Of a DNA stretch of 14,465 nucleotides, positions 6,757-14,334 are shown piece by piece. The number at the start of each line of letters is the position of its first letter. The first letter of the stretch is position 1. The notes under the pieces are model-generated. The model saw only the letters and a program-made list of their open reading frames with translations, searched no databases and had not been told where the DNA came from. The position numbers were made by a program, and so were the translations under genes. The DNA is from Methylococcaceae bacterium (GTDB lineage Bacteria > Pseudomonadota > Gammaproteobacteria > Methylococcales > Methylomonadaceae), in contig PMDM01000230.1 of assembly GCA_003155565.1 (NCBI GenBank), positions 1,928 through 16,392 of the forward strand. Direction: 5' to 3'.

Positions 6757-7536
6757 TCACGAGCCTTTTTTACCGCTTTCTTTCCTCAACATTTCACCTG
6801 CCAAGGCAATATAAGCTAAAGAACCTCGGGATGCCTTATCATAAAACAATACGGGTAGGCCGTGACTAGGCGCTTCTGCCAAGCGGATATTTCTGGGGAT
6901 GCATGTCCTGAACACCTTGTCACCAAAGTGCTTGATTAACTGCTCGGAGACATCTTTGGTCAATCGGCTGCGGTCGTCAAACATGGTGCGAAGGATGCCT
7001 TCCAGATACAAATCGGGGTTAACTGTTTCCTTAATGTTCTTAATCGTTCCCATTAGTGCGGTTAATCCTTCCAGCGCATAATATTCGCACTGCATGGGAA
7101 TCAACACGCTATCGGCTGCGACCAAGGCATTTAAGGTCAGCATGTTTAAGGACGGCGGACAATCGACCAAAATGTAATCATAATAAGGCTTGATAAGCAC
7201 CAGCCCATCGTCCAGCCGCCGCTCCCGGCGTTCCTCTTTCAGTAGCCGAATTTCGGCGGCAGTCAGGTCAGAGTTGCCTGGAATCACCGAAAAGCCCAAT
7301 TCAGGTAATTTGATGATGGCTTCGGTTGCCAACACTTCTTTCATCAAAATATCGAAGCTGGAGTAACTGACGGTTTCCTTATCCACACCGCAGCCTATGG
7401 CCGCATTGCCCTGGGGATCAAGATCGACCAATAACACCCGCTTTTTTGCCGCAGCCAGCGCAGCAGCCAGATTGACTGTGGTTGTGGTCTTACCGACTCC
7501 GCCTTTTTGGTTGGTCAGGGCAATTACTTTTCCCAC
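6757..7536 (-). CDS. parA: Chromosome-partitioning ATPase ParA (Soj family)
   Basis: A 259-residue member of the ParA/MinD ATPase family that binds DNA non-specifically as an ATP dimer and drives segregation of ParB-parS complexes. The deviant Walker A motif KGGVGKTT is at 11-18, with the signature lysine K11 and the P-loop lysine K16. LLVDLDPQGN (about 35-44) is Walker A', and YILVDCPPSLNMLT (about 120-133) is Walker B. The N-terminus starts directly with the ATPase core, without the extra DNA-binding domain of plasmid ParA type Ia, as expected for chromosomal Soj-type proteins. AAGGTAA precedes the ATG at a usable distance. It lies 25 bases after the DUF6632 gene on the same strand, so the two may be co-transcribed, and upstream of parB across a repeat-filled gap. 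Confidence 0.97.
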   Translation of the reverse strand: MGKVIALTNQKGGVGKTTTTVNLAAALAAAKKRVLLVDLDPQGNAAIGCGVDKETVSYSSFDILMKEVLATEAIIKLPELGFSVIPGNSDLTAAEIRLLKEERRERRLDDGLVLIKPYYDYILVDCPPSLNMLTLNALVAADSVLIPMQCEYYALEGLTALMGTIKNIKETVNPDLYLEGILRTMFDDRSRLTKDVSEQLIKHFGDKVFRTCIPRNIRLAEAPSHGLPVLFYDKASRGSLAYIALAGEMLRKESGKKGS

Positions 7537-7561
7537 TCTTTTACCTTGATTATTAGTCTTT

Positions 7562-7963
7562 TTATCGGTTAGGTTCTGTAAGGCATTGATGCTGACGTGG
7601 GGTTAATGTCGCCAAAACCGCAGCTACAATGAGTAGCGCCGCCACATCACCCCATAAATGCCCAATATGCTGAGTATTGACTACGGACTCAACTGCCATA
7701 ATGATTGCATGTACTACGCTCGACCAGACTGTAAACCAGATCAGGCTTAGATGCATCATTGGATTACGCGATGCCAATATCAAGAACACACCAAGTGTCA
7801 CATAAATACCCAAGATCATTTCAAGATATTCAGAACGCCCTTCTGTGTGCCAAGACCAGCCCGAAGGCCAGATTACGGTAAGTGTCCATAAACCGAAGAT
7901 GAAGATAAGCCCTACAACAATCAAAGCAATACGCAGGTATTTGATGCGATCGGTATCGTTCAT
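7562..7963 (-). CDS. DUF6632-type four-helix membrane protein
   Basis: A 133-residue integral membrane protein with four hydrophobic helices at about 9-31, 47-64, 70-92 and 104-121. The most distinctive motif is WPSGWSWH (32-39) after the first helix; others are GIYVTLGVFLILASRNP (52-68) and the LIWFTVWSSVVHA stretch at 74-86. I match this pattern from memory to the DUF6632 family, whose function is unknown. A strong ribosome binding site (AGGAGA) precedes the ATG. It sits between rsmG and parA, a pair that is adjacent in many gammaproteobacterial genomes, so it looks like an insertion in an old operon. A good -35 sequence upstream suggests its own promoter. Confidence 0.7.
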   Translation of the reverse strand: MNDTDRIKYLRIALIVVGLIFIFGLWTLTVIWPSGWSWHTEGRSEYLEMILGIYVTLGVFLILASRNPMMHLSLIWFTVWSSVVHAIIMAVESVVNTQHIGHLWGDVAALLIVAAVLATLTPRQHQCLTEPNR

Positions 7964-7985
7964 GTTTCTCCTCTTACAAATTAAA

Positions 7986-8015
7986 ATATTGCTGATGTAT
8001 TTTCCAATACGTCAA
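7986..8015 (-). promoter_or_regulatory. Candidate promoter of the DUF6632-parA unit
   Basis: Minus strand: TTGACG (8010-8015) is a near-consensus -35. An 18-base spacer leads to CAATAT (7986-7991) as -10, with a T-rich stretch after it. It lies about 22 bases before the DUF6632 start codon, inside the 78-base gap after rsmG, and could restart transcription for that gene and parA. The -10 is weak. Confidence 0.4.
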
Positions 8016-8041
8016 TAGAAAAAACGAAAGACGAATGTGGC

Positions 8042-8656
8042 TTAAGGTTTTATCAGAACCAGATTCCGCTCCGCTTCAACGCCCGGAATTCGCACCAGAA
8101 TCACGGAGGTCGGTGACTTAACTTTTGCCAATTCCTGTTCTGGACAATGGCCTTTCATGGCTAACAGCTTACCATTCTTGGCAAGTAAATGATTTGTTGA
8201 TCTGAGGATGTCCGCCAGATCGGCAAATGCCCGTGTCAAAACCATGTCGTAACATTGTTCGGGTTGAAAGTCTTCTGCCCGGCTATGCACAATTTTTATA
8301 TTGGTCAGTTTTAATTCCAGTACGGCTTGCTGCACAAAGCGGGTTTTTTTTGCGTTACTGTCCAGCAAGGTAAATGCTATGTGCGGCAAACAAATGGCGA
8401 GGGGAATGCCGGGTAAACCCGCGCCTGTGCCTATGTCGATAATTCGGTTGCCTTCAAGATAAGGGATAACGGTCAGGCTGTCCAGTAAATGCAGCCTGAC
8501 CATGTCGTCCTGCTTTTTTATTGCTGTCAGGTTATAGGCTTTATTCCATTTTTCAATTAACTTGATGAAAGCCAGCAATTGTTCAATTTGTTGCTCATCG
8601 ACCGACAGGTTAAGTGCCGCAATGCCGTCAACTAGGATTTTGCGGCAATCATCCAT
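8042..8656 (-). CDS. rsmG: 16S rRNA (guanine-N7-)methyltransferase RsmG, acts at G527
   Basis: RsmG (formerly GidB) uses S-adenosylmethionine to make m7G527 in the 530 loop of 16S rRNA; loss gives low-level streptomycin resistance in other bacteria. The SAM-binding loop DIGTGAGLPGIPL is at 74-86. The following strand ends in LLDSNAKKTRF (98-107), and the RAFA signature is at 142-145. At 204 residues it has the usual length. Its ATG shares one base with the mnmG stop codon (TAATG), so the two are translationally coupled, as in most genomes where mnmG-rsmG is a fixed pair. It ends at TAA, followed by a 78-base gap. Confidence 0.96.
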   Translation of the reverse strand: MDDCRKILVDGIAALNLSVDEQQIEQLLAFIKLIEKWNKAYNLTAIKKQDDMVRLHLLDSLTVIPYLEGNRIIDIGTGAGLPGIPLAICLPHIAFTLLDSNAKKTRFVQQAVLELKLTNIKIVHSRAEDFQPEQCYDMVLTRAFADLADILRSTNHLLAKNGKLLAMKGHCPEQELAKVKSPTSVILVRIPGVEAERNLVLIKP

Positions 8657-10527
8657 TAAGCACTTTTCTTCTTGAGATAGACCAATAATAAGGAAATCGC
8701 AGCAGGTGTCATACCTGGAATTCTTGAAGCCTGACCCAAGGTTTCTGGTCGTTGCGCCTTGAGTTTTTGGCTGACTTCATTCGACAGGCCAGGGACACCC
8801 GCATAATCCAGGCTATCAGGAAGGTGCAAGTGGTCGTAACGTAAAGTTTTGTCGATGTCGGTTTGCTGCCTGACAATATAACCGGCATATTTAGCTTGTA
8901 TTTCGACCTGCTCGCCGACTTGCTCATGAATCTCGTCACCGCCTTCGAGAAAGGTCAATAAGCGCTGGGCATCGACTTCTGGACGACGCAACAATTCCGC
9001 TAAACTGGCTTCCTTAAGCAAAGGCTTGCCCCAAAATTGTTCAACCAGCTCCGCTTCTTCGCTTTCAGCCCTGATCCATTTTTTTTTCAGATTTTCTTGA
9101 AGGTTGGTTATTGCTTCCCTTTTAGCCTCAAATGCTTGCCAACGGATATCGTCAACCAAGCCTAATTCACGGCCTTTTTCAGTCAAGCGCAAATCGGCAT
9201 TATCTTCCCGCAGCAACAAGCGGTATTCCGCACGGCTGGTAAACATGCGATACGGCTCTTGTGTTCCACGGGTAATTAGGTCGTCGATCATCACGCCCAT
9301 ATAGGCTTCATTTCGTTTCGGACACCAGCTTTCTTGGCTCTGAACCAGACGTGCCGCATTCAGCCCAGCAATCAAACCTTGGGCTGCGGCTTCTTCATAG
9401 CCCGTCGTGCCGTTGATTTGTCCGGCAAAGAACAATGCCTTCATGTGCTTGGTTTCCAGCGACATTTTCAAATCGCGGGGATCGAAAAAATCATATTCGA
9501 TGGCATAACCAGGGCGCACGATTTCGGCATTTTCAAAGCCTTCCATCGAGCGGACAAACTCGTACTGCACATCAAACGGCAAGCTGGTTGATATGCCGTT
9601 AGGATAGATCTCATGCGTATCCAAACCTTCCGGTTCAACAAAAATCTGGTGAGTATCGCGGTCGGCAAAGCGCACGATTTTATCTTCAATCGACGGGCAA
9701 TAACGTGGCCCGATACCCTCAATAACCCCTGAGTATAAGGGCGAACGATCCAGCCCGGCACGAATAATATCGTGGGTTTTGCGATTAGTGCGGGTGATAT
9801 GGCACGGGATTTGTCTGGGGTGCTGTTCTCGCTTGCCCAGAAAAGAAAACACGGGTACGGGATCATCGCCGAACTGTTTTTCCAGTTTGCTGAAATTGAT
9901 CGTACGTCCATCAATACGCGGCGGGGTGCCGGTTTTCAACCGGTCAATCCGAAATGGCAACTCACGCAAACGATCAGCCAAGGCAATCGAGGCCGGATCG
10001 CCCGCACGTCCGCCGCTGTAATTTTCCAAGCCGATGTGAATCTTGCCGCCAAGGAAAGTCCCTGTGGTCAATACCACGGCTCTGGCGTTAAAATCCAGAC
10101 CCATCTGGGTTTTAACGCCCACGACCTTATCGCCTTCAACAATCAAATCCGCGACGGTTTGTTGAAATAAGGCTAAATTGGGTTGGTTTTCCAACACGCT
10201 TCTTATAGCTTGTCTGTATAAACTACGGTCAGCTTGGGCACGGGTCGCCCTGACCGCTGGGCCTTTACTGGCATTCAGGGTACGGAATTGGATACCCGCG
10301 AGATCAACCGCATGAGCCATTATTCCGCCTAAAGCATCAATCTCTTTGACCAAATGGCCTTTACCGATACCGCCCACCGCCGGATTGCAGCTCATTTGCC
10401 CCAGTGTTTCTATATTTTGCGTTAGCAACAAAGTCCGCGCACCGCACCGCGCCGATGCCAGCGCCGCCTCAGTACCTGCGTGGCCGCCGCCGACCACAAT
10501 AACATCAAAATCTTTTTTGAATTTCAC
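8656..10527 (-). CDS. mnmG: tRNA uridine-5-carboxymethylaminomethyl modification enzyme MnmG (GidA)
   Basis: MnmG is the FAD/NADH-binding half of the MnmE-MnmG complex, which installs (carboxymethyl)aminomethyl groups at C5 of wobble uridine 34 in certain tRNAs. The FAD-binding motif GGGHAG is at 13-18, and [13 protein letters not shown] (45-57) holds the conserved Cys47. A second conserved cysteine lies in the [10 protein letters not shown] stretch (about 277). The C-terminal GidA-associated helical domain runs to the end (623 residues, normal). Its start is GTG (10525-10527), the only start codon before an upstream in-frame TAA. No Shine-Dalgarno sequence is seen, and a TATAAC sequence lies only four bases upstream on the minus strand. 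Its partner mnmE lies upstream but is separated by about 510 bases containing an opposing small gene. Confidence 0.97.
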   Translation of the reverse strand: MKFKKDFDVIVVGGGHAGTEAALASARCGARTLLLTQNIETLGQMSCNPAVGGIGKGHLVKEIDALGGIMAHAVDLAGIQFRTLNASKGPAVRATRAQADRSLYRQAIRSVLENQPNLALFQQTVADLIVEGDKVVGVKTQMGLDFNARAVVLTTGTFLGGKIHIGLENYSGGRAGDPASIALADRLRELPFRIDRLKTGTPPRIDGRTINFSKLEKQFGDDPVPVFSFLGKREQHPRQIPCHITRTNRKTHDIIRAGLDRSPLYSGVIEGIGPRYCPSIEDKIVRFADRDTHQIFVEPEGLDTHEIYPNGISTSLPFDVQYEFVRSMEGFENAEIVRPGYAIEYDFFDPRDLKMSLETKHMKALFFAGQINGTTGYEEAAAQGLIAGLNAARLVQSQESWCPKRNEAYMGVMIDDLITRGTQEPYRMFTSRAEYRLLLREDNADLRLTEKGRELGLVDDIRWQAFEAKREAITNLQENLKKKWIRAESEEAELVEQFWGKPLLKEASLAELLRRPEVDAQRLLTFLEGGDEIHEQVGEQVEIQAKYAGYIVRQQTDIDKTLRYDHLHLPDSLDYAGVPGLSNEVSQKLKAQRPETLGQASRIPGMTPAAISLLLVYLKKKSA

Positions 10528-10598
10528 GCGCGTTATATAATCTAATGTCCGCTGTTAAAAATAAAGTCACTATACAATCGCTTAATTATAAGGGGTAA

Positions 10599-10793
10599 AT
10601 GATGAAAAAACGTAAAAATATGAACAAAATAGAAGAAGCACCTAAGCAAAATCCGGTGGCTAAATTCGCCCACCAGTTCAATAAGGCACAGGTATTTTCT
10701 GATAAAAGCGAATATCGCCGCAAAGCCAAACATGCGAAGCAGGAGGCTTCTCCATTCATTCTGACTAGAGTGAATGGAGAAGGTTTTTGCTAA
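10599..10793 (+). CDS. Small basic protein, candidate nonstop-regulated ribosome-rescue factor (ArfA-like)
   Basis: A 64-residue, Lys/Arg-rich protein on the strand opposite to all its neighbours. AAGGGG precedes the double ATG (10599 and 10602). The core NPVAKFAHQFNKAQVF (18-33) followed by DKSEYRRKAKH (35-45) resembles a small conserved gammaproteobacterial family that I recall as DUF7230. Codons 50-64 lie in a strong intrinsic terminator, and the TAA (10791-10793) comes after the T-tract, so terminated transcripts should mostly lack a stop codon. E. coli arfA has the same layout, and its active product is the shortened protein of about 55 residues. YRRKAKH also resembles ArfA's YMRKGKH, the part that enters the mRNA channel. 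A truncated product here would keep that segment. Being a real gene: likely. Ribosome rescue is my inference from motif and terminator; homology to ArfA is unproven. Confidence 0.7.
   Translation: MMKKRKNMNKIEEAPKQNPVAKFAHQFNKAQVFSDKSEYRRKAKHAKQEASPFILTRVNGEGFC
10747..10790 (+). terminator. Intrinsic terminator inside the coding sequence of the small gene
   Basis: CTTCTCCATTCATTCT (10747-10762) pairs with AGAGTGAATGGAGAAG (10767-10782): 16 base pairs with one G-U, around the four-base loop GACT. A G and then TTTTT (10784-10788) follow. The hairpin encodes residues 50-62 and the T-tract encodes the final Phe-Cys, so termination at the usual place would release RNA ending at or just before the stop codon at 10791. 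On the minus strand no T-run follows, so it acts in one direction only. Confidence 0.9.
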
Positions 10794-11039
10794 AACGTTT
10801 TTTGCATTGTGGTTTTCGTTGGAGAAAGCTTAAGAGCTAGCGGCACATTGAAAAAAGCCCGAGAAAGTTAACGCTCGCTTATTAAGAGCTTATCCATAAA
10901 TAATTTGATAATTTACGTATAGTTGTGGAAGGATTGCAATAAATAACTTCACTAAAGGTTGCACTTCATTGAAAAGTGTAACCAACTATAGCCTACCCGC
11001 AAATCACAACCGCAGATTATTTATTGATAGTTATGAAAC
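10794..11039. other. AT-rich intergenic region with hairpins and DnaA-box-like sequences
   Basis: No gene is visible. Contents: a 9-base direct repeat TTAAGAGCT (10830-10838 and 10882-10890); TTATCCATA (10890-10898), one mismatch from the DnaA box TTATCCACA; TTGTGGAAG near 10923-10931, a poorer box on the other strand; and AT-rich stretches at 10895-10920 and 11010-11040. Arms GGTTGCACTT (10957-10966) and AAGTGTAACC (10974-10983) form a 10-bp stem with one G-U, enclosed by TATAGTT (10918-10924) and AACTATA (10984-10990). On the minus strand this could attenuate or end mnmE transcription before mnmG, though no U-run follows directly. Confidence 0.5.
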
Positions 11040-12386
11040 TTACTTCCCTATGCAAAAACTGGAAAATATTTTCCCTAGTAAGTCGTCAGACGTAAATTCC
11101 CCAGTGATTTCAGCAAGTGCTTGTTGAGCTAACCGTAAATCTTCTGCGACGAGTTCGCTGGCTTGGGTGGTTTGTAGTTGGTGAAGGGCGTTTTGGATGA
11201 GTTGGTGGCTGGTATTTAGGGCTTCAAGGTGGCGGGTTCTGGCGATGAAGATGTTTTCGGTTGCGTCGTTGTAACCGACGCTTTGTTTCAAGTGCTGGAT
11301 GAGTAAATCCATGCCTGCGCCTGTTTTAATGGACAGATAGATTTGCGTTCCTGTTTCTGTGTTTTGTATTTCCGGCTCTTTATTTACCAAATCTATTTTG
11401 TTGTACAGGGTTATAACATCCAAGCCTTCTGGGATGGAATCCAGTATTGTTTGGGGTTCTGGCTCTTTGGCATCAATAAGCAATAAGACCTTATCGGCTT
11501 TGTGGATTTCCTCAAAAGCCCTGCGGATACCTTCTTGCTCAATGGCATTTGAGCTTTCCCTCAAACCCGCCGTGTCGATGATATGCAGCGGCATACCGTC
11601 TATTTGTATGCGTTCCCGCAGCCCGTCCCGCGTCGTTCCGGCAATGTCGGTAACGATTGCGGCATCGTGTCCGGCGAGTGCGTTAAGCAGGCTTGATTTT
11701 CCGGCATTGGGTTTGCCTGCCAGCACAACCGTCATGCCATCGCGCAATAGCCGTCCTTGGTTGGCGGTTTGTTGAATTTGTTCTAGCCTTCGCGTAAGAC
11801 TTATTAATCGGTTTTCGACGACTCCATCCGTTAAGAAGTCTATTTCTTCATCGACGAAATCAATAGCCGCTTCGATGTAGATTCTAAGCTCGGTAAGTTC
11901 GGTAATCAGTGTGTTGATCTGTTCGGAAAATACGCCTTGCATTGAGCGTTGCGCTGAACGGACGGATTGCTCCGTGCTGCTTGTTATTAAATCGGCAATA
12001 GCTTCTGCCTGGGCCAGATCGAGCTTGTTGTTGAGGAAAGCGCGTTCGGTGAATTCCCCTGGCCTGGCTAGTCGTGCGCCCAACGACAGTACGCGCCGCA
12101 GCAGCATATTTAAGACGACCGAACCGCCATGCGCTTGGAGTTCGAGTACGTCTTCGCCAGTATAGGAAGCAGGGGATGGGAAGTAGAGGGCTATGCCGGA
12201 ATCGATAACGGATTGGTCTTGATCCAGGAATGCTGTGAACAGTGCCGTCCTCGGCGTTAGTTTTTTTTTGAAAAGCTGGGCGGCGATTTGGGTGATCCGT
12301 CCGCCTGAAATTCTAATGATGCCGACACCACCGTTACCGGATGGTGTCGCTATGGCTGCAATAGTATCTAATTGTTCAATGTCCAA
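11040..12386 (-). CDS. mnmE: tRNA modification GTPase MnmE (TrmE)
   Basis: MnmE is the GTPase and tetrahydrofolate-binding partner of MnmG in wobble U34 modification. The N-terminal domain starts DTIAAIATPSGNGGVGIIR (7-25). The embedded GTPase domain shows G1 GKPNAGKSS (224-232), G2 TTRD (251-254), G3 DTAG (271-274) and G4 NKID (329-332). The protein ends in the invariant C-x-G-K motif (CIGK, 445-448) with the catalytic Cys445. The length of 448 is normal. Its ATG lies eight bases after the yidC stop on the same strand, so it belongs to the rnpA-yidD-yidC-mnmE transcription unit. Confidence 0.97.
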   Translation of the reverse strand: MDIEQLDTIAAIATPSGNGGVGIIRISGGRITQIAAQLFKKKLTPRTALFTAFLDQDQSVIDSGIALYFPSPASYTGEDVLELQAHGGSVVLNMLLRRVLSLGARLARPGEFTERAFLNNKLDLAQAEAIADLITSSTEQSVRSAQRSMQGVFSEQINTLITELTELRIYIEAAIDFVDEEIDFLTDGVVENRLISLTRRLEQIQQTANQGRLLRDGMTVVLAGKPNAGKSSLLNALAGHDAAIVTDIAGTTRDGLRERIQIDGMPLHIIDTAGLRESSNAIEQEGIRRAFEEIHKADKVLLLIDAKEPEPQTILDSIPEGLDVITLYNKIDLVNKEPEIQNTETGTQIYLSIKTGAGMDLLIQHLKQSVGYNDATENIFIARTRHLEALNTSHQLIQNALHQLQTTQASELVAEDLRLAQQALAEITGEFTSDDLLGKIFSSFCIGK

Positions 12387-12394
12387 TAGTAGCG

Positions 12395-14104
12395 CTAGGC
12401 CTGTGCATTGATTTTTTTGGTGATGTAGGTCTGCTGGATAATGGATAAAGTATTATTAACAACCCAGTACAAAACCAAACCTGCGGGAAAAAACAGGAAA
12501 AACACGGTAAACACGAGCGGAAACATTTTTAATATCTTCGCCTGGACAGGATCAATCGGTGGAGGGTTAAGCCCTTGCTGAATTTTCATGGTAATGCCCA
12601 TGATCACCGGTAACACCAAAAATGGATCCATCGCCGATAAATCTTGAATCCATAACAGGAACGGCGCTTGCCGGAATTCAACGGTTTCGCTCAATACCCA
12701 ATACAAGGACATGAAGACGGGGATTTGAAACAGGATAGGCAGACAACCGCCCAAAGGATTGACCTTTTCCTTTTTGTACATATCCATCATTTCTTTATTG
12801 AACCGAGGCCTGTCGTCGGCAAAACGCTCCTGCAATTCTTTTAAGCGCGGTTGTATTTTTCGCATCCTTGCCATGGATATGAAACTGGCTTGGGTCAACG
12901 GGAACATCAACAATTTAATGCACATAGTCACGCCAATAATGGCAAAGCCCCAATTATTGGTGAAGCTATGGATTTTATTGAGTAGCCAGTAGATGGGTTT
13001 GCCGATGAAGGTCAACACACTGTAATCGACGGTTAACTCAAGCCCAGGCGCAATTTTTTCCATGACTGGCTGGATTTTAGGCCCCGAAAACAAACGGGAC
13101 ACGAATTGCGTTTCTGTGTTGTTGGCGACTGTCACCGATGGCGAATAGGAGCCTATGACATAGCGTTCATCTTTTAAATGTTTGGTATAAAAGTGGTTTT
13201 CGGCATCTGCGGGTGGAATCCAGGCTGAGGCAAAATAATGCTGGATCATGGCTGCCCAACCGCCTTGGGTGGCAACATCCAGATTATCATCAACCATATC
13301 GTCGAAATTGATCTTTTTGTACTTATCTTTTTCGGTATAAACAACACCGCCATCATAAGCCCTCATGCCAGCTGTCAACATGTTGCCGGTGTTTTCTTTG
13401 AAGGGAACTCTCAGTAATTGGCTGTATTGCCGTCCCGACCAATCTTTTCCGCTGTTGTTTTTGACGTTTTGGTTTAACGTGATCTCGTAACTGCCACGCT
13501 TGAAAACGAACGCTTTGGTCATGGCCAGCCCGTTGTTATCTGTCCATGTCAGCGGGACGGTGAGGCTATCTTGCCCCTCAGCAAGGACATAACTGTTTGC
13601 TTCGTGAGAATAAATACTGTGATGATCTGGAGCCGCTGTATTTCCGCTAGCCGCAATCAAACCGCTTTGCGCGATAAACATTTTTTCTGGACTGCTATTA
13701 AACAGTCTTACTGGCTGGTGATTTTTTTCAGCTGCCTCTAAACCAACTAGTTTTCTAATCGAATTGACAATTGTATTGTCTTTTTCTACTGGGTAATTAA
13801 GTAAATCAAGATTCTGTATGGTACCGCCTTGCATATCTATTTCAAGGGCAATCACATCAGTTTTTACAGTAACAATAGCGACGGCAGGCACAGCGGCCAA
13901 CGGTGCAGCAGCAATTTGTTGTTCTTCGGATTGTGGCTGTGCAGGTGTATTGGTTGTTGCAGGCAGATCTTCTTTAACATCTGCAACAGCAGCGCTTTCG
14001 ATTTGTGCGATGGGTTGGAGACCGTAATCCTTCTGCCAGGCTTGCCACAGTAGTAACACAATCATTGCAAATGCGATGACGAGTAAAAATCGTATATTAT
14101 CCAT
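12395..14104 (-). CDS. yidC: Membrane protein insertase YidC
   Basis: YidC inserts inner-membrane proteins alone or with SecYEG. The protein is 569 residues, the size of Gram-negative YidC. Transmembrane helix 1 is at about 5-22. A large periplasmic P1 domain (about 60-350) follows a Pro/Ala/Gln-rich linker, and the conserved five-helix core runs from about 385. The positive residue of the hydrophilic groove is Lys397 (CIKLLMFPL), as in Pseudomonas, instead of the Arg366 of E. coli. Other core signatures are NPLGGCLPILFQIPVF (449-464), RQAPF, and FPAGLVLYWVVNN near 539-551. It follows yidD after two bases and ends with TAG eight bases before mnmE. The start region MDNIRFLLVIAF matches the family start. 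Confidence 0.97.
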   Translation of the reverse strand: MDNIRFLLVIAFAMIVLLLWQAWQKDYGLQPIAQIESAAVADVKEDLPATTNTPAQPQSEEQQIAAAPLAAVPAVAIVTVKTDVIALEIDMQGGTIQNLDLLNYPVEKDNTIVNSIRKLVGLEAAEKNHQPVRLFNSSPEKMFIAQSGLIAASGNTAAPDHHSIYSHEANSYVLAEGQDSLTVPLTWTDNNGLAMTKAFVFKRGSYEITLNQNVKNNSGKDWSGRQYSQLLRVPFKENTGNMLTAGMRAYDGGVVYTEKDKYKKINFDDMVDDNLDVATQGGWAAMIQHYFASAWIPPADAENHFYTKHLKDERYVIGSYSPSVTVANNTETQFVSRLFSGPKIQPVMEKIAPGLELTVDYSVLTFIGKPIYWLLNKIHSFTNNWGFAIIGVTMCIKLLMFPLTQASFISMARMRKIQPRLKELQERFADDRPRFNKEMMDMYKKEKVNPLGGCLPILFQIPVFMSLYWVLSETVEFRQAPFLLWIQDLSAMDPFLVLPVIMGITMKIQQGLNPPPIDPVQAKILKMFPLVFTVFFLFFPAGLVLYWVVNNTLSIIQQTYITKKINAQA

Positions 14105-14106
14105 TC

Positions 14107-14334
14107 TTATTTATTACCAAATTTTTCTGGAACTGGATCAATGCCGCCTTCGTGAAAAGGATGGCATTTCAATAATCTTCTGAGCGTTAGATAGGAGCCT
14201 GCAACTACGCCATGTAACTTAAGCGCTTCCATGGAATAAGCTGAGCAACTGGGATAGAAGCGACAATTATCGCCAAGCACAGGACTAATAAAGGTTTTAT
14301 AAAACTTTATTACTGCTATCAGCATGAAGCGCAT
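14107..14334 (-). CDS. yidD: Membrane protein insertion efficiency factor YidD
   Basis: A 75-residue protein of the YidD family, peripheral at the inner membrane through an N-terminal amphipathic helix and thought to help YidC-dependent insertion. It has the conserved motifs CRFYPSCSAY (24-33, with C24 and C30) and RRLLKCHPFHEGGIDPVP (52-69, with C57). It overlaps the end of rnpA by 16 bases in another frame and precedes yidC by two bases. This is the classical rnpA-yidD-yidC arrangement, so all three are probably translated from one mRNA. Confidence 0.97.
   Translation of the reverse strand: MRFMLIAVIKFYKTFISPVLGDNCRFYPSCSAYSMEALKLHGVVAGSYLTLRRLLKCHPFHEGGIDPVPEKFGNK

Noticed and set aside
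5577..8041. parS site (TGTTTCACGTGAAACA type) near parA-parB
   Set aside because: I scanned by eye for the TTCACGTGAA/CCACGTGG core and found none; sites may lie outside the window.
9772..10170. 132-codon plus-strand ORF inside mnmG
   Set aside because: Shadow of the long, motif-complete mnmG frame.
10542..10733. 63-codon minus-strand ORF opposite the small basic gene
   Set aside because: Phe/His-rich antisense of the lysine-rich plus-strand gene, which has a good ribosome binding site and terminator.
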